NCBI RefSeq assembly: GCF_963576545.1 | Contig: NC_083648.1 | Location: 19,074,154-19,138,153, forward strand | From: Limanda limanda | Lineage: Eukaryota > Chordata > Actinopteri > Pleuronectiformes > Pleuronectidae | DNA: 64,000 nucleotides | Direction of reading: 5' to 3' | Shown: positions 37,795-50,500 of the stretch, piece by piece | Layout: every line of letters begins with the position of its first letter | Numbering within the stretch: position 1 is the stretch's first letter | Translations under genes and position numbers: made by a program | Notes under the pieces: generated by a model | Seen by the model: only the letters and a program-made list of their open reading frames with translations | Databases searched by the model: none | What the model was told of the DNA's origin: nothing

Positions 37795-38085
37795 ACCTGG
37801 GTGATTTTATTCATCAAGATCCATGAATTATTCTCTAAGAAATCAACCAAAATGCGGGGAAATACCCCTGTATCATAATGCAGAAAGTGAAAAGTGAAAA
37901 AAAATCCTGGATCGCTCTCTACGAAAAATGAATGGGTTCCTCTTTGACCCACACCACATCCTTCCACTATGTTCCATGGTAGTCCGTCCAGTAGTTTTTG
38001 CAAAATCTTGCCCAAAGAATGACAGATAAACAAACAAACAAACAAACGCAGATGAAAACATAACCTCCCGTGGTAATTTAGATTT
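37795..38085 (-). repeat. Dispersed repeat family B, copy upstream of fggy
   Basis: Contains tcatcaagatccatgaatta, ccagtagtttttgcaaaatc and tandem aaacaaacaaac, then aaaacataacctccc. The orientation is opposite to the copies at 32 and 34 kb. Confidence 0.6.
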
Positions 38086-38563
38086 TCGAACACTCTAGTC
38101 TGAGATTGTAAATTTCAATTCACAGCTGCTCAGGTTAAGGAAAACCCCCTGCATCCACATTGCGACATTATGAATGTGAAGTGGTTTAACGTCTGTTTGT
38201 GCCATTTTGTCAATTTGACCATTTTAATTTAAGACATTTAATTAGGACTTAATTGCTAAATTATAACTCGACAGCCGTCCCCCTCTCACATCCAGAGAGG
38301 GCACAGTGGGCAGAGGTTAAACTGTCTCTGTAGATTTTTCGAGGCTTAATATTGAAGAACTCTATATTTCTGTGCATGTTAATGGTGATGAGTTCTGAGA
38401 AAGTGCCACATGCTCACGCAGTGGTGTTGGGAATTATTTGGGTCCAGGTCACACATTGAGGGAGGAGCACCTCCATCACTTTTCCAGAAAGTTGTAACCT
38501 GGTTTATAATCAACCTCTTCATCTCCCCTGCTTCTCCTTTCTTTACATTCAGCTCGTCTTCCC

Positions 38564-41500
38564 ATGGCAGAGTGCTATTACGTCGGAGTGGACGTAGGCA
38601 CTGCCAGTGTGAGGGCTGCACTGGTGACCAGAGATGGTGTCCTGAAGAGTACTGCAAACGAGCCCATCAGCATCTGGGAGCCCCAGTCTGACCACTATGT
38701 CCAGTCCTCCACTGAGATCTGGGAGAAATGCTGTGCAGTTGTCAAGGTGGGGTGACCTCAACGCAGTGTTTGGTTCCTAACCTTAGTTTTCAATTACCCA
38801 AACAGGGAACCCAGCCGTCATGTCCCTGATTTAACAGTGGTTGTCAACTAACGCAAGTACACAAAACAGGATGTATTTTTAGTACATCCTGTAGTAGTTT
38901 GAATCATGTTGCTTCCTCTGCAGGTGGAAGATTGCATAAATGTATCCATTACTTTGACCAACTTTTACTATTCATTCTTCAACTTTAAATCACGATTTCA
39001 ACCATTTATTATGGGTAACTATAACAACAGTTTTTCCATTACTTTGAGCAAACTATAGCAATTGTTTATCCATGACTGTTAACTAGCTCAATAAACATAG
39101 ACTGTGTATAAAGATGGATGATGCATCTCCACTTACCCGACATATAAACTCTTGGTCATACGTCAATGTTATGTATGACTAAGAACTACCTAAAAGGACA
39201 AATACCATCTTTGAGAACATTTTATTTATTTTAGATTTTTTAAGTGTGTACCATGTCCCCTCCACCAACATTGAGGAGGCAGGGTTTAGCAGCCAGACAC
39301 AAGGGGAAGATCATATTGGTTTGGCTTCTCTTTTGGGAGCTGTTATATCATCCATCTGATACAGTCTATGATATCAACTACTTGTTCAAGACTGTCAGCT
39401 AACTATAGCCACTGTTTATCCAATACTTTGAACTGTTTCAGTTGTTTAGTCATTAACCTGAAGCCAACGTTTCAGTGTGTTATCCATTATTTATAAACTC
39501 ACTGTTTCCCCTGCTCTCTCAACGGCAACATGTGGCTTTGAGGTGTCAAAACCATCTCATGTGGTTTGGGGGGCGGAGCCTTTACAGTCAGTGAAGTTGC
39601 TTCCTGGTATTTGTGACATCAGCATCACATCAGTTTTTACTCCTCGTTTCTGCACAAAACACAAATATGTGGATATATTGTTTGCTTGAGCATGAACCTT
39701 TTATAGTTTATTTTGGGTTACATTTGTAAAAAAGAAGAATTATTCAATCTATACACCATACAACAGTACAGCCTAGGTGTGTTATGTTGTAAAGTCACTA
39801 AACTAATATCTGTTCTATATGTTCCAGAGAGTTATCCAGGGTGTGGACAAGAACCAGGTATGTGGTGTTGGCTTTGATGCCACCTGCTCTCTTGTGGTTT
39901 TGGATCAAAGCTTCCAGCCTGTACCAGTCTGTCAGGACGGTGAGTGAGTCACATGTCCAGAATACTTTGCAAAGTATCATGAGTGAACACATTGAGTTTT
40001 TCAGGGTGGAAGTAATTGTTATGTCTTTGAAATCCGGATACTAAAGCGTTTGCAATCAAATTTAGCTAGAATGGATTTTTTTCCCGCATTTTGAGGTGGG
40101 ATCTTTCAGTGGGTTAGCTCTGCTTGGACTTGTTGTTTAGTCTAATGCTATGTGATACTTCATTGATCCCTGAAGGTGAACTCCAGGTCAGGGTCAGCTA
40201 CAGATCAGAATCCCTGGAGCTGGTAGGGAGGTGTGTTTTTTTTTCTCGAAGAATCCTAGCAGACATGGGTCAGGACCCAGATATGCAGGTTAAATTACTT
40301 TGTTTATCATCTCCCAGTTAAATCTCATGGCTACATCTAAGATATTCAGTCCATGTAGTATTATTGATATATGCTCTCATTTAAACATACACCTTCTCTC
40401 TTTCTCTTCTGCTTCCTCCAGGTGACAGACAGAGGAATGTGGTTATGTGGATGGACCATCGTGCTGCAGAGCAGGCCGCTCGTATAACCACCGCCGGCCA
40501 CAGGGCTCTGAGCAGGGTAGGGGGGGTCATGTCACCTGAGATGCAGCCCCCGAAGCTGCTCTGGCTCAAAGAGGTGAGAGGTGAGAGAGGTTTCCAGAGG
40601 ACACTGATCTCTGGTTTTTCTTGCCTGTACTGGGTGGTCAGCATGTGGCGGGTGTTGTTTCAGCCTACCTTCTCCTGGCGAGACAGATTCTTCAAAAGAC
40701 GTTCCCCAGAAGTGATTCACAGCTCAGTTCTGACCAACCAGTGCATGTATGTGTCCTTATTACTCACAAATCAGAGGCTTCTTTTATCAGAATCTCAAAG
40801 AAAGCTGCTGGAACAAAGCGTCTCATTTCTTCGACCTGCCAGACTTCCTGTCGTGGAAAGCAACAGGGTCTTTGACAAGGTGAACTTTACTGATCCAGGC
40901 GTTTAATGTGCAGATATTACAGGAAGATGTAGTATGTGTGTAATAGAATATCTCTGTTTGAAAGAAAGAATAGGCTTTTCTTAACTGGGGTTATTCTAAG
41001 AAATGTGTCTTTTATCATGTTTTTGATCACATGATACTGTTAATGTGACTCTGGGTCATTGGATAGATGGTAGAAAGCATCCTTATTTTAAAGAACTATC
41101 TTTGGAGGCATGTTGAAGTATTATTCTGCAATGTTTCACAGATCTCTATGCACTGTGGTGTGTAAGTGGATGTACTGCCCTCCAGAGGGATGGGATGACA
41201 GCTTCTGGACAAGTATTGGATTGGAGGACCTCCTAGAAAATAACTATTGCAAAATAGGTCAGAAAATCAACCTCCTTATAACAATATTCTTTGTATATGT
41301 AGAAAATGTTGTAATGAAAATTCTCATCTCTCCTAAAACAGACTGTCTTTGCAAGAGTTATTTCATTCTATAAGCTGTGGCATTTCTGTCGTCCAGGCAG
41401 CGTGACCTGTTCTCCAGGGAGCCCGTTGGGAGGAGGCCTCACCCAGGAGGCAGCAGCAGATTTTGGTCTGAACCCGGGAACTGCAGTCGGCGCTTCTCTC

Positions 41501-44500
41501 ATTGATGCTCATGCTGGAGGCCTAGGTATCACACGTAAAGTTCAACCAGTGTCACGAATAAGCTGACATTGTCTGATATTTACTGTGGTTGCATTCAGTA
41601 ATTCAAATTCCACCTGGCAGAGAAAGGTGTTACTTCTGATGGTACAGAATTATAATATATATAATATTAAAGAGATGAGCATAAGGTCTGATGTTGGTGA
41701 TACACGTTTTTGCAAATTTCCCATTTTGGTGCGAGAAGTGCAGCTTCTAGGCAGCATAAACACATCAAGTAAAAGTCAAAACCATTTGCCCAGTACATTA
41801 TATATTTCGTTTTCTTGTATTTCTTTTGTACACGTGTATATAAAGTACCATTATTATTGTGCTGTAAGGGTACATGAATATATACAGGATGATAATTAAA
41901 GACAGCTTATGCAGTGTGCGAAAATGCAAAGGTGCATTTTAAACTGCTGGTCGACCTAAACTTAAATATTCTGGGTGAAAAAATGAAGTAAAAACAGCAC
42001 TGAGTAAAGTGCATATACGCCACGGCCCAACAGTCCCCTGACTGAATTACATTAAATCCACTAAATCCGTATTTCTATTTGGATCCACACACATTTTTGT
42101 TCCTTAAATATGCTTGATTTGTTTTCATCAAGATCCATGACTAATTCCCTTGGAAATTGGTGAAAATGCCTAAAAAACTACTTTTTATCCAGGAATATTA
42201 ATCCTTTGTTCAAATTTGCGCTAAAACATAATATATTATTTCTTGGCTCATGTCCCATCTTTCCACCAAGATGAGTGGACATTCATTAAGTCATTTGTGT
42301 GTAATCCTGCTGACAAACAAAACAACCAACAAACAAACACTCAGGGGGGGGAAACATAATCTCCTAGGAGGAGGTAATTAATGAACAAGTATCTCAAGTA
42401 AAAGTCACTCAGTGCTTCAGTTTACTGTATCTGTGTCCTTGGTTCAGAAACCCTAACCATCTGGTTTTGTTTTGAGAGGTAAACTGCTCATGATCTCTGC
42501 CCTCTGACCTCTGGCTTTGACCTCTGCCGATCACACATTGTTGTAACAGCCAGAGGTTAAAACACACTGAACTTTTAGTTGTTGTACATGTCACAGTGAT
42601 GTACAGCCCCGGCCCTTGCACATAGATCAGCCTTGCACCTTAAACTCAAACCAGCTTGACCAACATTATTCCAGCAGTTAGTGTCAGTGCTGAGTCCCAC
42701 ATGTGGGTGAGAGGGTCGCTTCAAAAGCGTTTCAAGCTTTTGATCTGCAAATCACTGCTACTACTACACACAACATTTTTTATCAGGTAATACCCCAAAA
42801 AAGCTTTAGACCATCAAATCTAATATTACATCTCATTCCAGGTGTGATAGGTGCAGATGTTAAAGGCTTGAATTTGCCATGTGAGGACCAGTCTATTACC
42901 CAACGCATGGCGGTGATCTGCGGGACGTCCAGCTGTCACATGGCGGTGAGTGGGTCGCAGATACACTTCACCTGCTGTGTGGCATTTTTAACAGACTTGA
43001 GCTGCGGTGGTCCCTGCTGTGCATTTCAGTTGAAGTCCCTCCAGCTTATTGGCTCCTGAAAACATGGGCATGCTTTGAACCCCATGATAAACTATATTAT
43101 ACTTCATCACTGCATGACTAATGTAACACCACCTCAGATTGCTCATGCACTTATTAACCAAAAATGAACAACTCTAAAGTCATGTACATACTTATACTAA
43201 TAGTAATAGTAATACTAATACTAATACCAATACTAATACTGATGCAAATACTAATGCTAATATAAGTGCTAATGCTAAAGCTTATACTAGTACTAATATC
43301 ATTACTAACACAGGTACTAATAATATTGCTAAGGATAATACTTGCACTAATACAATACAAGTACTAATGCAAATATTAATGCTTATACTAATATAGTAAC
43401 ATTAGTATGAGTATAAGTATTATTACTTTATTAGTATTAGCATTAATATTTGCATTAGTACTTGCCATGCCTCTGACCTACTTTTGTGTAATACTTACTC
43501 AAATACTTATATTAACACTGATTCAGTACTCAAATTAATATTATACTAATAATGATTTGTATACTAATTAAATGCTTACACTGATGCAGAATACTGATAC
43601 AATACTGAAACTAATGTACTGGTACCCAATCAGTTTGAAGTAGTTTTTCTATTTTAAAGTAGTTTGATAAATGATCTTTCTCAGTAACACTGATGACAGG
43701 GCTGCTCTCCTATCCTCTCTCTTACACATGTCATTATATACTGTGAATTAGTAGCTGTGAGCAGTGGAGCTCACAGTTACTAATACTGTTACTAGCTGTT
43801 TACATTCACATTTCAAACATACATAGTCCTTCTGCTGCTTTTAAAAAGGCTTTCATATCTCTCTAGATGTAAAAACACCCTGATTGACATTCAAAAATGA
43901 CCCCTCACATTTATTTTTCACTGTGACGTCTTGTCAGATCAGCGAGCAGCCCCGGTTTGTGCCTGGAGTGTGGGGACCCCACCTGTCGGCCATGGTGCCG
44001 GACATGTGGCTCAACGAGGGAGGACAGAGTGCTACAGGAAGGCTGGTCAGTCCACTGTCCAGCTTAGTGATCGTCCTACTGTACTACACACGCCTCAGGC
44101 TGCACAGAAAAGTGTTTGCAAGCTGAGATGAATTATAATTCTACTCGAAACACATCTGGATGTGATCACACATCTGGCCACATAAACAGTTCAGTCTGAG
44201 AGCAGTTTGTCTCTGCCCAGTGAATAAATGGCTTTTGTGTACTGTCACTCAAATATGAGTAAAAATGCAAATACAACATTGAAACACTTGTAAAGATGCA
44301 CATTAATGCGGAACATGTAAGGCAAGTTGTTTTGTGTCTTTTTGATGTTCTACCATCATAGTACTTGGTATGAGGGACATTATGCAGTCAGGATTGTGTC
44401 TGTGACTCAGACACATTCTTCGATATAAGGCAAATATTGACATATATGTATATAATCACTTTAGAGCCATTGTGAGTGTGAATACTTTGGTTTGACAAAA

Positions 44501-47500
44501 TAAGCTACTATATCAAATCTGCTTCAGCTCTTCCAAATCTGTATGATCTGTGATTCTTTCTCTGTTGGACCATGTTGCCCCCCCCTTCAGATTGACCACA
44601 TGGTGAAGGGCCACGCTGCCTACGCTCAGCTCCAGGAGCAGGCACAGCAGAGGTCAGTCGATGTGTTGCACATAACACATACGTGTCAGCACACTTGTCA
44701 ACCCTGTTCAGTTTAGTCAACTTTACATAGATTAGAAGCTCGTTATGTCTATTAAATGGTAGTTAAATATAAATGAATATAATTCCCGCATTATTGAATT
44801 GTTGGATTTTCTAGAATTAAACAAAGGTGCTCCCTCAGTCACACCTGTGCTTTTCCTTCTATGACAAGTTGTATTGTCTTCTGTGAAAAAATCTCATTAT
44901 GATTTTTATGATTTTTGATCTTGTTTCATCCGTTTCCTTACTGTGCTTTTCCCCCAGATGTCCCTTCACAGGTGAGAAAATCTACAGCTACCTGAACAGC
45001 CACCTGAGTTCAATGGCTAGCTCCAGTTCCTCTGTTGACCTGCTGGGATCCAGTCTTCACTTGTGGCCAGACTTCCACGGAAACAGGTCTCCCCTGGCTG
45101 ATCCCACTTTGAAGGGCATGGTGAGGGGACACGACTCCAGGCTTGAAATTACTTTATGATACAAAATGTTATTTTAAGCTATTTAAGTTTATTACTGACA
45201 TGCAGATGGGGAATGATAGGAAGTATGATGCTCTAATAACCTTTACATATACTTAAAGAGGCTATATGTAAGACTTTGCTAATAGCTTTTTACTAACTTT
45301 ATCAGGAGTATTATGTTCAAACACGGCAAAGGTGTGGTCATTCAAAAGAAAGAAAAAATTATATTTAAGAAAACATATCTTTGATTATAAAAAAGAAACA
45401 ATTTAATAAGAAATCAAAAATTATATGTTTAATCATGTTATCAAACTTACCAACAAATAAAAATAAAAATAGTAATGCTTGATTATAATATAAAAATAAT
45501 AAGAAATCTAAAACGCATATGTAGATCAAATTATAAAAAAGAAAAGGGGGATAAATAATCAATAAATACTAATAATAACAAAAAAACGATTAATTATATG
45601 CATTATCAGCTGTTTACTTAGAAGAAATGTTGCATTAAACTTCATTTACTTACAAAGAGCTGCCTCCAGTGGTCAAAAGCAGCACCAACGTTTAATGAGC
45701 AAAGATAACGATCAGCTTCTATTTCTGTCACTCCTTTGTCGTGACTCAAGTTAGCATGCTAACCAGCTTCATCACTTTCACATCAGTTTGATCTGAAGAA
45801 GTAGAGCTGCTCAAAAGGGAGGGAGACAAACTGTCTCTAGTCACCAAGTGAATTATGTCCTCTATACTTACAGTACACAGACATGAGTGTTGTCAATTTG
45901 ATGGATATACATGTATATCCAGATATGTTTAACAATTTCTTTCCGATAAATAATTTCAAAATAATTTCCTCCAAAATACAGGAACTTTTGACGTAGGTTT
46001 TTTAAAATCAAACAGTGATTCTTCTTATTCAGCACTTAAGTCTGTTTGCATGAATCACTGTTTTGCAGGTGGTTGGACTGGGCTTCTCTCAAACCTTGGA
46101 TGACTTGGCTCTGCTCTATTTAGCCACCATGCAAGCCCTCGCTGTAAGTTTGACTTCTTCCTCTGAGCCTCACACTAACATTGTGGTAAACCTACAGAGG
46201 GAGGTTGTATTTCTTTACTTGGAACCTAAATAGTCTTGTGTTTCTTTCTTTGGTTTCAGCTCGGTACGCTACATATTCTGGAGGCCATGAAGGAAGCAGG
46301 ACATGATATCACAACCCTCTTCCTGTGTGGGGGACTGAGCAAAAACTCCCTGTTTGTACAGATTCACGCCAATGCAACAGGTAGAAACTGTGAATAATAG
46401 ATCACAATAGTATGTTAGATGTTACTTTTCAACTAGAACTTCCACTTATATTAGGATACATTTACGTTTAGATAAATACTATTAAGTGAACTAACACTTG
46501 TTAAACAGAATCTACAATGACGGCTCTTTCACTCATTTCACTTTTGTTCAACATGATCTTCGTCAGGATTGCCTGTGGTGCTACCAGACCAGGTGGAGGC
46601 TGTGTTAATAGGAGCAGCCATTTTGGGAGCATGTGCATCACAGGACTTCAGCTCTATACAGGTAGAGCACACACACACACGCACAGCATTTAAAAACGAT
46701 AACAATGGCTGTAGCAGAGAATAAATAGAAATATAACCCAATATATAAAACTTGAATTGAGAAAATACAATTTTTACAGAAATAAACATAATTGCACATC
46801 TTTTCTGCATTATTTTATTCTGTAAAATAGAAGTTGCCATATTCAGAAATAAATTCTGATACTGATATGTCTGTGTAAGGCTAAGTTGGGTTCTAATATA
46901 TATATGTGCGTAATGCCACTGCTGGTGATACAGGATAATGAAAATGCATTACAAATTTGGAGAGAGACAAACAACCATTCACACTCACATTCACACCCAT
47001 ACGGTCAATTTTACCGAACATTTCTTTGGACTTTTAGTACAAGAGGTTAGTTCCAAAATATAAAGGAATTGTGCATTTTGTGATAAAAGCATGAAATTTG
47101 GTACACTTATAGCCAAAGGCATTCTCAAAAGATTTGGATGTAGAGCCATCATGAATTTTCAACATGGCGCCCATGGCAGCCATTTTTCAAAATGTCCGCC
47201 AGCAACAACTGTTTTCTTATGAATGATGGATTTAATATGATATTTCAGACTTATTTACCATTCATACTACTTGGTAAATGTCTTTTGGATAGTGGAACAT
47301 TTTCATTGAAAATTCAAAATGGCCGCCAACTGGTTAGATATAGATGATCTCTATGTTTAATTATACATTTATCTTGATGCAGAATTTGATTTGGGAACTT
47401 TGGAATTTCTAAGAATCTTCTTTCTATCTCAAAATACTCATGTTAAGCAAGGGAAACCTAGGGTCTATCACAGGGAAGACCAGTCACACTCACCTTCACA

Positions 47501-50500
47501 GACACAAAGGGCTGTGCACTGTAAGTGGGATTTTTTGCACTTACACTGCCCAACACAACCTTTCTTGCATTTGCATGAGACAAGATCATAACTTGACTGG
47601 CCTGCATCTGGTAGGCATGTCCAGAAGGGTTCATAGTCCCCCTCAGGTGACTTTGACCAGCCCCATTCGCACGGTGAAGGTAGTTCTGGTGTTGACACCA
47701 GGACTGTACCCCACACGTGCCCTCCTTGGTATACAGCTCTCTTAACATGCTCTTCTAGGGCAGCCTTGGTAGGGGGGATTGTTTGCACATTGTGCCTCTT
47801 TGCAAATAACTTCCTCCTTGCCGTATTGATTTCTGTACATGTGCTGGTTCGGTCATAGACTAAGATAACAAACCTCTCAATTGTGGCCATTACCTCCTGT
47901 GGTATGTCATCTGGGGCTGAAGACACTTTCAACAGGGCAAGTGTAAGTTCTGGAAGCACAGACCATACAGCCCATGCAGTCTTTTTCCCATGGCCAACAA
48001 AGCTTGACACAGTGTCACAACCCGTCAATGCATGGAACACTGGTAGTGCACATGCTTTCTCGGGCCCGAGCCCTGCTCCAATTTCATGGGCTGCCAAATA
48101 TCGAAAATTCTTACCAGTACCGAAAGCCAACCAAAGCTCATCCTCTGGTTGTAGAGTCTGAGCCACTGCCACAGCCAGCACCACAACATCAGTATCAACT
48201 GTTTGAATCATAATTTTGTGGTGGCCGTTTCTTGCTGCATGGGCTACGTGCAATAACATGCGACTATCCGCTTCCTCATCCGTGCAAGGAGCAATCGATG
48301 TCCTATCTGGGAGAGGTGGCTTGCTAAGGACTTCCATGTCACTTGTGGTGACAAGCTGTTTATCCTCCTGCACAAACCATCTGAGCAGAGCCTCCGAGAG
48401 AAAGGCAAACAACTCAGTCTTATTGCTGTCAACTCTAAGAAAGTTTTGCCAGTTCCTGGGAATGGCTGCATCACCTACCACACGTCTCTGAATTCCAGTG
48501 CCACGCTTTGCTCTCGTAGCAGCTTTCAGAGAGTCAGACAAGTAGCGGTCCCACACCAGATCAAGCCTGGACACAGTTTCAAACTTTCTGGTCAGATATG
48601 GAATGAAGATCACATGGGCATAGTCATTGAAGGTTTTTACTGAACTTGGTTTCAGCATCTGGATGATGGCTGTCCCATCTACAATGGTGCAGGTAACCTT
48701 TGGACTGTCAGAGTATGCACTGTGCACGTGCGTAGGCTAAGTACGTGCTTTTTTCCTTTGGGAAACCCATAAGAGGAGTGTGTTTAGCTGGCACTGAACC
48801 CCATGCTGAGTTTCACAGCAGTGGTGTCACCAGTGTGCCCTGGTTGTGCTTCAACATCCACTCTATTACTTTTTTTTTTTTCTTTTTTTGTTTTTCATTG
48901 GGTAACATTTCAATTACAATAAAATAGATGATAGTGTACTTGAAATTATAGATTTAATTTCAGAAATATGGCCGCCATCTTGTTGTAGGTGACCAGTGGT
49001 CACCAAGTGTGACTATTGTGGTCACCATTTCTGAGTTAGAAGGAAGCTTCTGGCCAATTGTAAAGTTCCAAATTTGAATTCTGCACAAAGAAAAGGAAAT
49101 AAAAAATAATACTGGTTTGACACCGAGATCACCCATATCAGACAGTCATAAAAGTGATGGCTGCAATCTTGAAGATGTCAGCCATCTTGAATATTTAATG
49201 ACAAATTTAGATTATCCAAAAGACATTTACCAAGTACTATGTATGGTAAATAAGCCTGAAACATCATATTATATCCATCATTCATAAGCGAACAGTTGTT
49301 ACTGACAGCCATTTTGAAAGATGGCTGCCATGGGCGCCATTTCGAAAATTCATGGTGGCTCCATATCCAAATCTTTTGAGAATGCCTTTGGCTATAAGTG
49401 TACCAAATTTCATGCTTTTATCACAAAATGCACGATCGTTCTGGTTACCAGCTGCACTATTTGGGAGAAGTACCCTTGAGAAACCCACTCAGACACAGGG
49501 GGGAACATCTCACAGTAAGGCCCTGGCTGAACAGGGATTTGAACCAAGAACCTTTTTGCTGTGGGAACCACTGAACCACCGCCTACTGTGCTGTGTTACT
49601 GCAAATAACATATTATATATAAATAATTACATATACATAGAATATTTGCAAATTGCAATATGGAAAATACTTTGAACCATTATTCATATCCTGTATTTTG
49701 TATTAAATAATGTAAAACATTGAAGGAATTAATGTATTTCTCACCTGGGTTAGTCCCAAACCAACAACAAAGCTATAACCACGGGTGCGTCAGAGCTGTC
49801 ATACAACTGTTTCCAACACATGATTTTACCCATGAAGTTCATGGGTAAAATCATTCTTGAACATCCCTGAAACATATTTATTTTGCAGTGTATTTAGTGT
49901 TTTTAAATCCAATCTTCTTGGAGAAACATTGATGACAAAAACCATATGCACACATTTTTTAAAAGACTCAATGCCTCCATCTGCTGGGTGTAAAAATGTG
50001 ATGTATAATGTGCATCGCTCTGCTGACTAAGTTCGGCCCCAGAGAAGAGCCAGATTCATGCACAGTGTGTTTAAGATACAAGTGAGGATCAGTGCTCTGC
50101 TCAGCTTATCGTTCCTTGCCTTCTCAGTACCGAAGCTCGTAGAATGACAAGCCTTTAAGCCACATGTACTAAAAATAAGACGTTATTGTTTGGACAAGGC
50201 TGCACCTGTCAAACCGTTTTCGGCCATAACTGCAGCAGCCAGTTGTTGCGTCTGATCCTCTGAGCTGCACAGAGTCAACCGGCTGGATTTGGTGTCTTTA
50301 GACGACAGAGAGGGCCCCAGCGCTGCATTAGTCATAAACTCGGCCCGTGCTGTAACCGCTGCAGCTGGCTTTTGTTCACACTGTAACTGGGTCAGGGCCG
50401 GCCTGCAACTGAATGAGTGTAACATGATTTATTGAGTCACATTTTCCTTTTTGCGATCTATGTTTTTAGGAGGCAATGGAGAGAATGGCCAAAGTGGGGC

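Larger units (their letters stand above)
47035..49459 (-). mobile_element. DNA transposon (~2.4 kb) with long terminal inverted repeats, in an fggy intron
   Basis: The left arm (about 47071-47330) and right arm (about 49180-49433) are long inverted copies, roughly 85-90% alike by eye. For example gcattctcaaaagatttgga on the left pairs with tccaaatcttttgagaatgc on the right. Inside the arms are repeated atggcngcc-type words. The outermost bases, tagtac at 47035 and gcacta at 49454-49459, are my best guess for the ends, with a possible 3-bp ttt duplication. The interior carries one long minus-strand ORF. I cannot assign a superfamily. Confidence 0.8.
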
